A stretch of 64,000 nt of DNA from Kitasatospora sp. NBC_01246 (GCF_036226505.1 NZ_CP108484.1:3224001-3288000), one strand, 5' to 3'. Counted from the stretch's first letter, positions 27,526-36,055 are shown. Translations and numbers: made by a program. The notes: generated by a model from the sequence alone, not told the origin.

Positions 27526-29133
27526 ATGGCAGCCACCCCACCGGCCGAGCCGAACCGCCCGTCACCCAACACCGTGATGCGCGCACTGCGCGGCGACCGT
27601 TCGCCGGGCGAGTTCGCGATGGCCGTACGACGGGCCGCCCGCGAGATCGGCGAGCACGTCTCCTGCGACGCCCGCTACGTAGGGCGGGTCGAGGCGGGCG
27701 AGATCCGCTGCCCCAACTACGCCTACGAGCGGGTCTTCCGGCACATGTGGCCGGACCGCTCGCTGGCCGACCTCGGCTTCGCCCCCCGCACCTCCGTCCG
27801 CCGCCGCTCGGCGGACGGCGGCGCGGGTTCCGCACCACCCCGGCTCCACCCGCAGTTCCCGCCCCTGCCCGCCCCGCGCTCGCCGCACTCCATCCAACTC
27901 CCGTACGCTGCCTCGCCGTACGCGGAACCACCCCCACCGGACGGACCTGCGTCGCCGAGGTCCCCGGCGTCACTCCGGGGGCCCGATGGACCGCACCATT
28001 TCGACGAGGAGAACGACGACGTGCGTCGCCGTACGTTCCTGGCCGGCGGCCCGGCCGCGCTGGCCACCGTGATCGGCATCGACCGGCCGGCCTGGGCCGC
28101 CGACCGCGCCGCCCCGGGCACACCCGGGGCCGAGGAGACCGCCCGACTCGGCGCCGCCCCGGGCCTGTTCGACCCCGAGCGGGGCAGCGGCTTCGTCCCG
28201 GGCCGCCCCGGGCCGGTGCCTCCGCCCCGCCGGATCGGCGCCGCGGAGGTGCTCGACGTCGAGCAGGCCGTCCGCGACATCCGGCTGGCCGACGACGTGT
28301 ACGGCGCCGACGCCCTGTTCGAGTTGGCCGGGCAGTCGCTGCGCACCGCCTACGTGCTGCTCAACGAGGGCGAGTACAGCGCCGAGACGGAGCGAAGACT
28401 TCAGGCCGGTGCCGGCGAACTCGCGATCTCGGTGGGCTGGCTGGCGCACGACTCGAACCGCTTGGCGGACGCCCGGTCGCTCTACGCCGAGGCGCTCGCC
28501 ACCGCCCGGATGGCGGGCGACTCCGCCCTGGAGGCGCACGTGTTCTGCAACAGCGCCTTCCTCGCCCGGGACGCCGGACGCCCCCGCGAGGCGCTCCGCG
28601 CCGCCCAGGCCGGGCAGGCCGCCGCCCGGCAGCTGGACTCCGACCGGCTGCTCTCCCTGCTGGCCATGCGCGAGGCCGGCGGCTGGGCGCTGCTGCAGGA
28701 CCGGGCCGCCTGCGAACGGGCGCTCGGCCGGGCGTACACCCTGTTCGACCGCGGCCCCTCCGAGGCCGACCCCGAGTGGATGTCCTTCTTCGGCGAGGCC
28801 GAGATCGCCGGGCTGCAGTCCCAGTGCTGGTCCGCGCTCGGCGACTGGGACCGGGCCAGCGAACAGGCGGGGCTGGCCATAGCCCTCCAGGAGCCGCACT
28901 TCGTGCGCAACCGCGTGCTGTACACCGCCGAGCTGGCGCACGACCGCCTCGGCCGGGGGGACGTGGCCGGCGCCGCCGGCCACGGCACGGCCGCCGTGGC
29001 CCTGTTCGGCGAGGTCCGCTCGGCCCGGATCCGCAGCATGCTGGCGGACACCGCCGAGCGGCTGCGCCCGCACCGGACGGTGCCGGAGGTCGGCCGGTTC
29101 CTGACCGAGTACGACCTAGCGGCGGCCGCCTGA
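27526..29133 (+). CDS. HTH-TPR regulator with an internal twin-arginine-like segment
   Basis: 535 residues from ATG 27526 (GGAG 7 bases before). Residues 14-85 resemble a XRE-type DNA-binding domain whose recognition helix falls in CDARYVGRVEAGEIRCPNYA. A Pro-rich linker follows to about 165. Then VRRRTFLAGGPAALATVIG looks exactly like a Tat export signal, although it is internal. Residues 260-530 are tetratricopeptide-like helices (GWLAHDSNRLADARSLYAEA, then ALEAHVFCNSAFLARDAGRP). Proteins with this layout are numerous in streptomycetes and are thought to regulate transcription through peptide or protein contacts; the specific target is unknown. Confidence 0.78.
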   Translation: MAATPPAEPNRPSPNTVMRALRGDRSPGEFAMAVRRAAREIGEHVSCDARYVGRVEAGEIRCPNYAYERVFRHMWPDRSLADLGFAPRTSVRRRSADGGAGSAPPRLHPQFPPLPAPRSPHSIQLPYAASPYAEPPPPDGPASPRSPASLRGPDGPHHFDEENDDVRRRTFLAGGPAALATVIGIDRPAWAADRAAPGTPGAEETARLGAAPGLFDPERGSGFVPGRPGPVPPPRRIGAAEVLDVEQAVRDIRLADDVYGADALFELAGQSLRTAYVLLNEGEYSAETERRLQAGAGELAISVGWLAHDSNRLADARSLYAEALATARMAGDSALEAHVFCNSAFLARDAGRPREALRAAQAGQAAARQLDSDRLLSLLAMREAGGWALLQDRAACERALGRAYTLFDRGPSEADPEWMSFFGEAEIAGLQSQCWSALGDWDRASEQAGLAIALQEPHFVRNRVLYTAELAHDRLGRGDVAGAAGHGTAAVALFGEVRSARIRSMLADTAERLRPHRTVPEVGRFLTEYDLAAAA

Positions 29134-29214
29134 GCGGGCCGGGGCCGGCGCTCGCCGGTACCGCGGCCGCGCCCCGCCCCTGACCGACCGTCGGACGCGG
29201 GGCGCGGCGACCGG

Positions 29215-29865
29215 TCAGTGCTGCAGGCCCTCCAGGTGGCTGAGGTCGTTCCAGACCTCGACCGCCGGTGCGCCGTACTCCCAGGACAGCACGCAGAGCG
29301 CCGCCGTCCCGAGCTTGAAGCGCTGGGCGTACTCGGGCGGCAGCCCGAGCCAGCGGGCGGTCAGGATGCGCAGCAGGTGGCCGTGCGCGAAGAGCACCAC
29401 GTCGCGGTCGGCGCCGTGCATGACCGTGGTCGCCTCGTCCGGCACGCCGTGCTCGTCGTTGAGGCCGGCGAGGAAGCCGTCCACCCGGGCGGCGACCTCG
29501 GACAGCTTCTCGCCGCCGGGCACGCCGTCCCGCCAGATAAGCCAGCCGGGGTGGTCGGTGGCGCGGATGTCCGGGCCGGTCCGGCCCTCGTACTGGCCGT
29601 AGTCCCACTCCAGCAGCTCCGGCCGGTCCACGGCACGGTCGCCGAAGCCCGCCAGGGCGCAGGTCTCCTTGGCGCGGCCGAGCGGGCTGGTGTAGACGAG
29701 GGCGTCCGGCAGGCCGTTCCAGGGGGCCTCGGCCAGGCGGGCGCCGAGCGCCCGGGCCATCGCGCGGCCCTCCTCGGTCAGCGGGATGTCGGTCCGGCCG
29801 GTGTGGCGGCCGGTGGCCGACCACTCGGTCTCGCCGTGGCGGACCAGGACGATTCGGGCGGGCAT
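29215..29865 (-). CDS. Histidine phosphatase family protein (phosphoglycerate-mutase-like)
   Basis: 216 residues. The RHGETEW motif gives the phospho-accepting His10; Arg and the second catalytic His are in [13 protein letters not shown], and [11 protein letters not shown] is the usual phosphate-pocket segment. ATG 29865 is chosen because GAGGAG lies 8 bases upstream. Length and motifs fit small broad-specificity phosphatases rather than glycolytic phosphoglycerate mutase. It diverges from the nuclease operon at 30102, with 236 bp between. Confidence 0.88.
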   Translation of the reverse strand: MPARIVLVRHGETEWSATGRHTGRTDIPLTEEGRAMARALGARLAEAPWNGLPDALVYTSPLGRAKETCALAGFGDRAVDRPELLEWDYGQYEGRTGPDIRATDHPGWLIWRDGVPGGEKLSEVAARVDGFLAGLNDEHGVPDEATTVMHGADRDVVLFAHGHLLRILTARWLGLPPEYAQRFKLGTAALCVLSWEYGAPAVEVWNDLSHLEGLQH

Positions 29866-30101
29866 GAGTGGCTCCTCGCAGCGGGGCGGTGGCAACGGTC
29901 GGTCTCACCATTGAGCACCGGCACTCCATGATCCCTCACCTGCGGACCTCCTACGAGCCCGGGCGCCGCCGCAGCGAATCGGCCCCCGGGTGGGCGGCGA
30001 CCGGCACACCCGCCCGCCCACCGCCCGGAATCGGCGCGGATGGCCGCGGATGGCCGGACCGGACCGGATTGTCGGACCCGGGTGCGACACTGGGCCGCAC
30101 C

Positions 30102-31406
30102 ATGAACGTCTCGACGAACGTCCCGTCCCACGGGCACTTTGAGCCGCTCGCCCAGCGGCTCGCCGACCTGCGCGGTCCCGCACCGCAGCGCAGCCTGAAC
30201 GCCCGCGCGCTCGCCGCGCTCGCCGCCAATCCGGGCTGTCACCGCCGCGCCGTGCTCGACGCCGCCGGGGTCGACAAGTCGGCACTGGCCGCCCGGCTCG
30301 GCCGGCCCGCCCCGTTCGGCCAGTCCCCGTTCGCCCTCGCCCGCGGCGTGATCTTCGAGTCACGGCTGAAGGAGGACGACTACACGGCGCTGCTGGAGCC
30401 GCTGCGCCGCCACCTCGGCCTGCCGGCCGACGGCGGCGCCCCGCTCGCCGTGCCCGATCTGCTGCGCCGCTCCGGCCCCGCGGTCCGGGCCGAGCGGACG
30501 ACCGCCGCACTGGCCCAGGCCGCCGCCGATCCGCGGGCCTGGACGCTGCTGGACCACCCGCTGCTGCGGCTCACCGTGGCCGGCAGCACCGCCTACCTGG
30601 AGCCGGACGCGGTCGTGGTGCACGGCGGGCGGTGCACCGTGATCGAGATCAAGTCCTTCCCGGTGCTGGACGGCAGTGCGGACCCGGCCAAGGTCGGTGC
30701 CGCTGCCCGCCAGGCCGCTGTCTACGTCCTGGCGCTCCAGGAGACGGCCGCCGCGCTGGCCGGCCGGGAGCCGGACCGCAACCCGTACGTCGAGCAGCGG
30801 CTGCCGGGCAGCCCCCGGCTGAGCGTGCTGCTGGTCTGCCCGAAGGACTTCAGCAACCGGCCGACCGCGGTGACCGTGGACGTCCGGCGCGAGCTGGCCA
30901 CCACCCGCCGCCAGCTCAGCCGGATGACCGGCATCGGCCGGCTGCTGGACGCGCTGCCGCCGGGAGCCGGCTTCGACCTCGCGTCGGATCCGACGGGGGC
31001 CCCCGCCCGCTCGGCCGAGCAACTGGCGGAGTCGGTCGAGGCGGTGCCGGCCGCGTACAGCCCGGACTGCCTCTCCACCTGTGAGCTGGGCTTCCACTGC
31101 CGTGCCCGGGCCCGCTGCGAGGACCGGGTCGAGCAGCTCGGCCGGGGCGTGCGCGGCGAGTTGGGCAGTATCCGGACCGTCACCGAGGCACTGGCCGCCG
31201 CCGAGGAGACCGGCCCCCGCCCCGAGGCCGCCCACCCCGAATCCACGGCCGCCGACGCCGGCCACGACGGCAACGACAGCGGCGACGGCAACGACGAGGC
31301 CGCCGCCCGGCTCGCGTACGCCGCCGCGCTGCGCGCCGAGGCGCTGGGCCGGCCGCTCGCCGAGCCGCCGGCGGAGGCGTTCGCCGGGGCCGGAGCCGCC
31401 CGATGA
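30102..31406 (+). CDS. RecB/Cas4-like PD-(D/E)XK nuclease with four-cysteine cluster
   Basis: 434 residues. The active site is complete: Asp169 in LEPDAVVV, E182-I-K184 in VIEIKSF, and the RecB-type QxxxY motif as Q204-AAV-Y208. A C-terminal cluster C323-x3-C327-x5-C333-x5-C339 (DCLSTCELGFHCRARARCED) fits an iron-sulfur or zinc site of the kind seen in Cas4, AddB and Dna2 nucleases. The last 85 residues are Ala-rich and helical. It should cut single-stranded DNA ends with metal ions. Its stop overlaps the next start (ATGA), so it is coupled to the following two genes. There is no strong ribosome-binding site; the start MNVSTNVPSHG is chosen as the nearest ATG. Confidence 0.85.
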   Translation: MNVSTNVPSHGHFEPLAQRLADLRGPAPQRSLNARALAALAANPGCHRRAVLDAAGVDKSALAARLGRPAPFGQSPFALARGVIFESRLKEDDYTALLEPLRRHLGLPADGGAPLAVPDLLRRSGPAVRAERTTAALAQAAADPRAWTLLDHPLLRLTVAGSTAYLEPDAVVVHGGRCTVIEIKSFPVLDGSADPAKVGAAARQAAVYVLALQETAAALAGREPDRNPYVEQRLPGSPRLSVLLVCPKDFSNRPTAVTVDVRRELATTRRQLSRMTGIGRLLDALPPGAGFDLASDPTGAPARSAEQLAESVEAVPAAYSPDCLSTCELGFHCRARARCEDRVEQLGRGVRGELGSIRTVTEALAAAEETGPRPEAAHPESTAADAGHDGNDSGDGNDEAAARLAYAAALRAEALGRPLAEPPAEAFAGAGAAR

Positions 31407-33052
31407 GCCTGCTCGGCACCCTCGCCCGGCTGGAGGCCGTCCGCAGCGGTCGGGCCGAGCCGCTGGCCACCGTCCGCCACCGGCACCTCGCCGAACGCCC
31501 GATGGTGGTCGTCCCGCTGACCGCCGCCGGCGAGGCGGGCGCACCGCTGGCCGTGCTGCTGGGCACCGACCGCTCGGCGCCCCGGCTGCACATCGTCCCG
31601 CAGCCGCTCAACCGCACCCTGCGCTTCGACTTCCTGGCCGAACTGGCCGCCGACCTGCTGCCCTACCTGGAGTCCTTCGCCGACGAGGTGGAGCAGATCG
31701 AGGGTTCCGAGAAGGATCCGGAGACCGGCGAGAAGACGCAGGTCTTCCGCGAGCTGTGCGCCGACGCGCCGCAGCTGATCGTGCCCAACGCCGCGGGCGT
31801 GCACCACCTCGCCCTGCTCGGCCGCTCCACCCGCTTCCGCCGCACCGTGGAGGACGACGAGCCGGGCCCCTACCCGGCGCCGGCCCGGGTGCCGCTGCTC
31901 GGCCGCTGGCTGACCCACCTCACCGACCGGGCCCAGGTGCCCGGCTCCAGCCTGCTGCTGGCGATGACCGGCCTGCTCTCCCGGCACTGGGCGACCGGCC
32001 AGAGCCACCTGGAGGACCAGCACCTCGCCGCCCGGCTGGCCTGGCACGCGCCGCCGGCCGGCCTGACCGGGGCCGAGGCCGCCGAGCTGGCCGAGTCCGC
32101 GCGGGACGGGGCCGGCCAGCTGCTCCACCCGCCCGCCGGCCCGGCCACCGACCCGCGCTTCGACGAACTGGTGCTGGGCCCGGCCATCGCCCGCTACGAC
32201 GCCGCCGCGGCCGCCCTGGCGCACGCCGCCCAGGAGCCCGGCGGCACCGACGCGGAGCAGGCCCGGGCCGCGGTCCGGACGGCTGTCGAGCAGCTGCGCG
32301 CGGTGCTCTCCCGGGTGCTGCTGCCCACCTGGCACGACGTGTGGCACGGCCTGGACCTGCTCCGCGAGCTGCCGCCGGCCGGGCACCTGGCGGAGCGCTG
32401 GACGGGCGACCGCTGGTCCTACACCGGCCACCGGGACCGGCTGGCGGCCGGCGAGCCGCCGCAGCCCCGGCAGGACGACGCCGTGACGGCCGCCCGGAAG
32501 CTGGCGCAGCGCGAGCGTGAGCAGGCCCGGCTGGTCGTCCAGGAGGCCCTGGACGACCCGCTGGCGATGGCCGAGCACCGGCTGGCCGGCGAGGCCTTCG
32601 CGGGTGTGGTCACCGAGGTGGTGCCGGACTACGACACCTCGGGGCGCTCGCCCAAGCCGCGTCCGCTGGTGACCGTCCGGACCGCCGACCGCCCGCACGC
32701 GGACCTCGGCCGGGAGGCGCACCGGGTCAGGGCCTCCCCCCTCGCGGACTCCGGCGCCGCGCCGAGCCCGCAGAAGGCGGTGATCACCGCGGTCGACCCG
32801 GTGGCGGGCACCATCACCCTGCGGGTGCTGTCCGGCATGGGGCGCCGGAAGGAGCCGGAGCCGGGCAGCCTGCCCGAGCCCGGCGAGCGGATCACCTTCA
32901 CCCTGTTCGAACTGACCGTCCGCCAGTCCGCGCCGCTGCCCGAGCCGGACGACACGCCGTGGACGCACGGCGGCCCGCCCGGCGCCGCCGCCACCCCCGG
33001 GCCGGCCGCCGCCGGCGCCGCAGCCGCCACCGCCGTCGAGGAGTGGGAGTGA
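31403..33052 (+). CDS. Unrecognised middle protein of the nuclease-helicase operon
   Basis: 549 residues; I know no family for it. Residues 1-180 are mixed alpha/beta (MVVVPLTAAGEAGAPLAVLL, LRFDFLAELAADLLPYLESF); 180-390 mostly helical with conserved-looking Trp clusters (TWHDVWHGLDLLRELP); about 390-530 contain two strand-rich stretches, AFAGVVTEVVPDYD and KAVITAVDPVAGTITLRVLS, ending in PGERITFTLFE. The latter resemble the beta-barrel that UPF1/Dna2 helicases carry before or within their first motor domain. The downstream helicase lacks such a barrel. Overlaps at both ends (ATGA before, GTGA after) imply fixed stoichiometry with the nuclease and helicase. The C-terminus is an Ala/Pro tail. 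Confidence 0.75.
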   Translation: MSLLGTLARLEAVRSGRAEPLATVRHRHLAERPMVVVPLTAAGEAGAPLAVLLGTDRSAPRLHIVPQPLNRTLRFDFLAELAADLLPYLESFADEVEQIEGSEKDPETGEKTQVFRELCADAPQLIVPNAAGVHHLALLGRSTRFRRTVEDDEPGPYPAPARVPLLGRWLTHLTDRAQVPGSSLLLAMTGLLSRHWATGQSHLEDQHLAARLAWHAPPAGLTGAEAAELAESARDGAGQLLHPPAGPATDPRFDELVLGPAIARYDAAAAALAHAAQEPGGTDAEQARAAVRTAVEQLRAVLSRVLLPTWHDVWHGLDLLRELPPAGHLAERWTGDRWSYTGHRDRLAAGEPPQPRQDDAVTAARKLAQREREQARLVVQEALDDPLAMAEHRLAGEAFAGVVTEVVPDYDTSGRSPKPRPLVTVRTADRPHADLGREAHRVRASPLADSGAAPSPQKAVITAVDPVAGTITLRVLSGMGRRKEPEPGSLPEPGERITFTLFELTVRQSAPLPEPDDTPWTHGGPPGAAATPGPAAAGAAAATAVEEWE

Positions 33053-34416
33053 CCCGGACGATGAACAGCGAGCAGGCCCCCGGGGCGGCCGCCGACGCCG
33101 CGGTGGCCAGGATCCTGGAGGCCACCGTCCGCCCGGCCGTGGGCGCCCCGCGCGGCGTGGTGGTCGACTCCCCGCCCGGCGCCGGGAAGTCCACCCTGGT
33201 GGTGCGGGCCGCCCGCGAGCTGGTCGAGGCCGGTGAGCGCCTCATGATCGTCGCGCAGACCAACGGACAGGTGGACGACCTGGTCGACCGACTGGCCGAG
33301 AAGGCGCCCGGGCTGACGATCGGCCGGCTGCACGCCGCGGACTCCCGGCCCGGCCCCGAGGTGCTGCGGCACCCCAACGTCACGCCCTCCGACAAGGTGG
33401 CGGAGCTGGCCGAGCACGACGTGGTGGTCTCGACGGCCGCCAAGTGGCAGTGGGTGAGGACCGAGGCGCCGTGGCGGCACGCGATCGTCGACGAGGCGTA
33501 CCAGATGCGCTCGGACGCCCTGCTCGCGGTGGCCCGGCTGTTCGAGCGGGCCCTCTTCGTGGGGGACCCGGGCCAGCTGGACCCGTTCACGGTGGTCGGC
33601 ACCGAGCAGTGGGCGGGGCTGTCGTACGACCCGTCGAGCAGCGCCGTGGTCACGCTGCTCGCGCACAACCCGCAGATCGAGCCGCACCGGCTGCCGGTCT
33701 CCTGGCGGCTGCCGGCCAGCGCGGCGCCGCTGATCTCCGACGCGTTCTACCCGTACACGCCGTTCCGGTCCGGCACCGGGCCCGGCGACCGGCTGCTCAC
33801 CGCCTCGGTGCGGCCGGACGGCTCCGCGCTGGACGCGGCGATCGACCGGGCGGCCGAGCACGGCTGGGCGCTGCTGGAGCTGCCCGCCCGGCACACCGTC
33901 CGGACCGATCCGCAGGCGGTGGCCGCCGTGGCGGCGACCGTCCGCCGGCTGCTGGAGCGCGGTCTGACGGCCCACTCCGAGCAGGGCACCGTCCCGCTCG
34001 CCCCCGGCCGGATCGCGGTCGGCACGGCCCACCGGGACCAGGCGGCGGCCGTCCGGGCGGCGCTGGTCAAGGCCGGTGTCCCGGTCGACCCGACGACCGG
34101 CCCGGCCGTCACGGTGGACACCGCCAACCGGCTGCAGGGCCGGGAGTACGACGTCACGGTGGTGCTGCACCCGCTCTCCGGGCGGCCGGACGCGACCGCC
34201 TTCCACCTGGAGACGGGCCGGCTCTGCGTGCTCGCCTCCCGGCACCGGCACGCGTGCATCGTGGTGGCCCGGGCCGGCATCGCCGAGCTGCTGGACGAGC
34301 ACCCGGCCACCGAACCCGTCCAGCTGGGCGTCTCGGTCAAGTTCCCCGACGGCTGGGAGGCCAACCACCAGGTGCTGCAGCACCTCGCCGGGCACCGGGT
34401 ACGGCTGGCGCGCTGA
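33049..34416 (+). CDS. UPF1/Dna2-type SF1B helicase
   Basis: 455 residues. Motifs in order: Walker A DSPPGAGKST, Ia IVAQTNGQVDDLV, II AIVDEAYQM, III LFVGDPGQLDPF, IV-like LPVSWRLPASAAPLISDAFY, V TVDTANRLQGREYDV, VI CVLASRHRHACIVVAR. The motif IV block matches the YRMHP..I..F...FY pattern of UPF1, SMUBP2 and Dna2, so 5'-3' translocation is expected. It starts almost directly at Walker A, without an N-terminal barrel or nuclease. GTG 33049 overlaps the previous stop and has GAGGAG upstream; ATG 33061 is the alternative. Together with the two upstream genes it probably forms a nuclease-helicase machine for DNA ends or foreign DNA. Confidence 0.87.
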   Translation: MTRTMNSEQAPGAAADAAVARILEATVRPAVGAPRGVVVDSPPGAGKSTLVVRAARELVEAGERLMIVAQTNGQVDDLVDRLAEKAPGLTIGRLHAADSRPGPEVLRHPNVTPSDKVAELAEHDVVVSTAAKWQWVRTEAPWRHAIVDEAYQMRSDALLAVARLFERALFVGDPGQLDPFTVVGTEQWAGLSYDPSSSAVVTLLAHNPQIEPHRLPVSWRLPASAAPLISDAFYPYTPFRSGTGPGDRLLTASVRPDGSALDAAIDRAAEHGWALLELPARHTVRTDPQAVAAVAATVRRLLERGLTAHSEQGTVPLAPGRIAVGTAHRDQAAAVRAALVKAGVPVDPTTGPAVTVDTANRLQGREYDVTVVLHPLSGRPDATAFHLETGRLCVLASRHRHACIVVARAGIAELLDEHPATEPVQLGVSVKFPDGWEANHQVLQHLAGHRVRLAR

Positions 34417-34420
34417 GCGG

Positions 34421-34443
34421 GCCGGCCGGGGGCGGCGGCCGGC
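34421..34443 (+). terminator. Weak hairpin after the helicase gene
   Basis: GCCGGCC/GGCCGGC, 7-bp stem with a 9-base loop immediately after the helicase stop. It may only partly separate the helicase from the small gene 213 bp downstream. Confidence 0.35.
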
Positions 34444-34629
34444 TCCCGCAGGTCGGCGGCGCCTCCCGCCGGGTGCACGCCCCCGGCGCGCCGGGAGGGA
34501 ATAGCGCCCGGACTCGCACCGTTCCGTTACCGGCAGTCGCCGCGAGACAATGGACGGCGGCCAGGACCGGGCGGCGTCCTCCCCGGCCGCCGCCGTCCGC
34601 CCCCACCGAGCCCCCGGAGGTGTCCGTCC

Positions 34630-35037
34630 ATGCCCGACTCCCACGCCCAGGCGTCCGACCCGAGCCGTTCGACCGTGCCGGCCGGTCCGGGCGCAGGCGC
34701 CGGTGAAGCGCCCGCCCGCCGCCGGCGCCCGGTCCAGCTGCTGTTCGAGCCGAACCTCGCCGAGCCGGAGCCGGAGCGGTTCTTCGACCTGGAGTCGATA
34801 GAGGACCCGGCCGAGCTGCTGCGCCGTTCCACCGAGCTGGCGCTGGCCTTCCGCGCGGCCGCCGAGCGGGCCACCGACTTCCAGGCCGTCGCCGCCGCGC
34901 AGCTCGCGGACACCCGCCGGTTCGACGCGCTCTCCGAGGCCGAGATCGCCGAGCGGGCGGACTGGACGCCGGACTACGCGACCAAGATGATCGAGTACGG
35001 CCGCGGCCTGCTCCAGCCCCGCCGCCACGAGGGCTGA
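34630..35037 (+). CDS. Small helical protein of unknown function downstream of the helicase
   Basis: 135 residues, GGAGG 8 bases before ATG 34630. The first 35 residues are Pro/Ala-rich and disordered. Residues 50-128 are amphipathic helix (DPAELLRRSTELALAFRAAA, AERATDFQAVAAAQLADTRR) ending with ALSEAEIAERADWTPDYATK, which could be a small helix-turn-helix. No family is recognised. Same strand and only 213 bp after the helicase, so it may belong to the same unit, but it has its own ribosome-binding site. Confidence 0.65.
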   Translation: MPDSHAQASDPSRSTVPAGPGAGAGEAPARRRRPVQLLFEPNLAEPEPERFFDLESIEDPAELLRRSTELALAFRAAAERATDFQAVAAAQLADTRRFDALSEAEIAERADWTPDYATKMIEYGRGLLQPRRHEG

Positions 35038-35046
35038 CCCCTCCCG

Positions 35047-35100
35047 GGGGCCGGACCGCGATCAGGGGCCGGGCCGCGATCGGGGGCCGGACCGCGATCG
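35047..35100. repeat. Three tandem 18-bp units
   Basis: GGGGCCGGACCGCGATCA, GGGGCCGGGCCGCGATCG and GGGGCCGGACCGCGATCG in a row, starting 10 bp after the stop of the small helical protein. Confidence 0.85.
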
Positions 35101-35219
35101 GGGCGGCAACCTCGCCAGTGGCATATGCGGCGCGGCAGGGTACGCCGCTCCCCGCCGTGCTGTCCGGCGAACCACGCTTTCCCTCCCGGACACCCGGCTG
35201 ACACCCCACTCTGCTGTCC

Positions 35220-35771
35220 GTGGACATCTGGACCTATCAGTCGGTGGAGTACGTCACGGTGGCCGGGGAGGCCTGGCTCGCCTCCGCCAGCGAGTACCCC
35301 CGCAGCATGCGCGCCCTCTGGGAGTCGCGCCCGTGGGCGCCCTCGGTGCTGCCCTGCGGGCGCGCCTTCGACGTGATCAGCATGCCGTCCCTGTTCGGCC
35401 GGCGGGTGCTGGAGGAGCTGTGGACCTCCGGCCCCGGCTGCGGCCCGGTCGCCGTGTACCGGGGGCGCACCCTGCTGTTCGTCCGGCCCGGGGCGGCGGC
35501 CCGGCTGCGGCGGCTGCTCGCCTGGGAGGAGTGGGCCCGTGACGTCCCGCCGCTGCTCTGCCACGGCCGCGGCGACGCGGTGACCGTCCCGCCGGTGCAG
35601 CGGATGCTGCACAGCCCGGACTCGCCAGGTCTGGGTGCCGGGCGGTGGATCGTCGCCCCGGAGGCCCGGGAGCCGTGGCTGCCGGGCGCCTCGGTGGTGC
35701 TCTGGGCCTGCGTCCGGGCGGCCCGAGAGTCGGCCGAGCGGGCCGGTTCGACGGCCCTGCCGGTGGGTTGA
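35220..35771 (+). CDS. Small Prim-Pol-like protein
   Basis: 183 residues from GTG 35220 (MDIWTYQSVEYVTVAGEAWL). It has the run FDVISMPSLFGRRVLEELWT, GCGPVAVYRGRTLLFVRPGA, LLAWEEWARDVPPLLCHGRG and GRWIVAPEAREPWLPGASVV. I associate this with a streptomycete family related to the N-terminal domain of bifunctional primase-polymerases, but at this length without the helicase half, and I see no clear catalytic acidic pair. The smaller protein at 26521-27042 is a likely distant paralogue. No ribosome-binding site is visible. A tRNA-Lys follows. Confidence 0.6.
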   Translation: MDIWTYQSVEYVTVAGEAWLASASEYPRSMRALWESRPWAPSVLPCGRAFDVISMPSLFGRRVLEELWTSGPGCGPVAVYRGRTLLFVRPGAAARLRRLLAWEEWARDVPPLLCHGRGDAVTVPPVQRMLHSPDSPGLGAGRWIVAPEAREPWLPGASVVLWACVRAARESAERAGSTALPVG

Positions 35772-35850
35772 GCCCGGCGCTGCCGGTGGGCCGGGGCGCG
35801 GCCGCCCCCGGCTCCGGGTATTCGATTTTGGCCGGGCCGCGCGCCGCTGC

Positions 35851-35864
35851 TAAAGTCTTCTCTG
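35851..35864 (+). promoter_or_regulatory. tRNA-Lys copy 1 promoter
   Basis: -35 TTGGCC, 17-base spacer, -10 TAAAGT at 35851-35856, then 7 bases and the start sequence GTCAGCAG shared by all four tRNA-Lys copies. Confidence 0.65.
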
Positions 35865-35871
35865 TCAGCAG

Positions 35872-35945
35872 GCGCCGCTAGCTCAGTTGGTTAGAGCAGC
35901 TGACTCTTAATCAGCGGGTCCGGGGTTCGAGTCCCTGGCGGCGCA
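35872..35945 (+). tRNA. tRNA-Lys (anticodon CTT), copy 1
   Basis: 74 bases: acceptor GCGCCGC/GCGGCGC, D arm GCTC/GAGC, anticodon stem GCTGA/TCAGC with CTT at 35906-35908, T loop TTCGAGT. CCA is not encoded. Identical to the copies at 40861, 60824 and 62080. Confidence 0.97.
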
Positions 35946-35951
35946 CAGACA

Positions 35952-35989
35952 GCCGGAAGGCCCCTTGCGAGAGCGAGGGGCCTTCCGGC
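35952..35989 (+). terminator. Terminator of tRNA-Lys copy 1
   Basis: GCCGGAAGGCCCCT pairs with its complement across a short loop and is followed by GTTTTCC. The same hairpin with two loop changes follows copy 2. Confidence 0.9.
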
Positions 35990-36013
35990 GTTTTCCGATC
36001 CTTGGGGCAGGTA

Positions 36014-36050
36014 CGGGGTGCCGGACGGGTCGATCCCGTCCGGCACCCCG
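36014..36050. terminator. Hairpin between tRNA-Lys 1 and pgi
   Basis: CGGGGTGCCGGACGGG pairs with CCCGTCCGGCACCCCG around a 5-base loop; it ends 6 bp before the pgi stop on the other strand and would serve pgi. Confidence 0.8.
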
Positions 36051-36055
36051 CGGGC

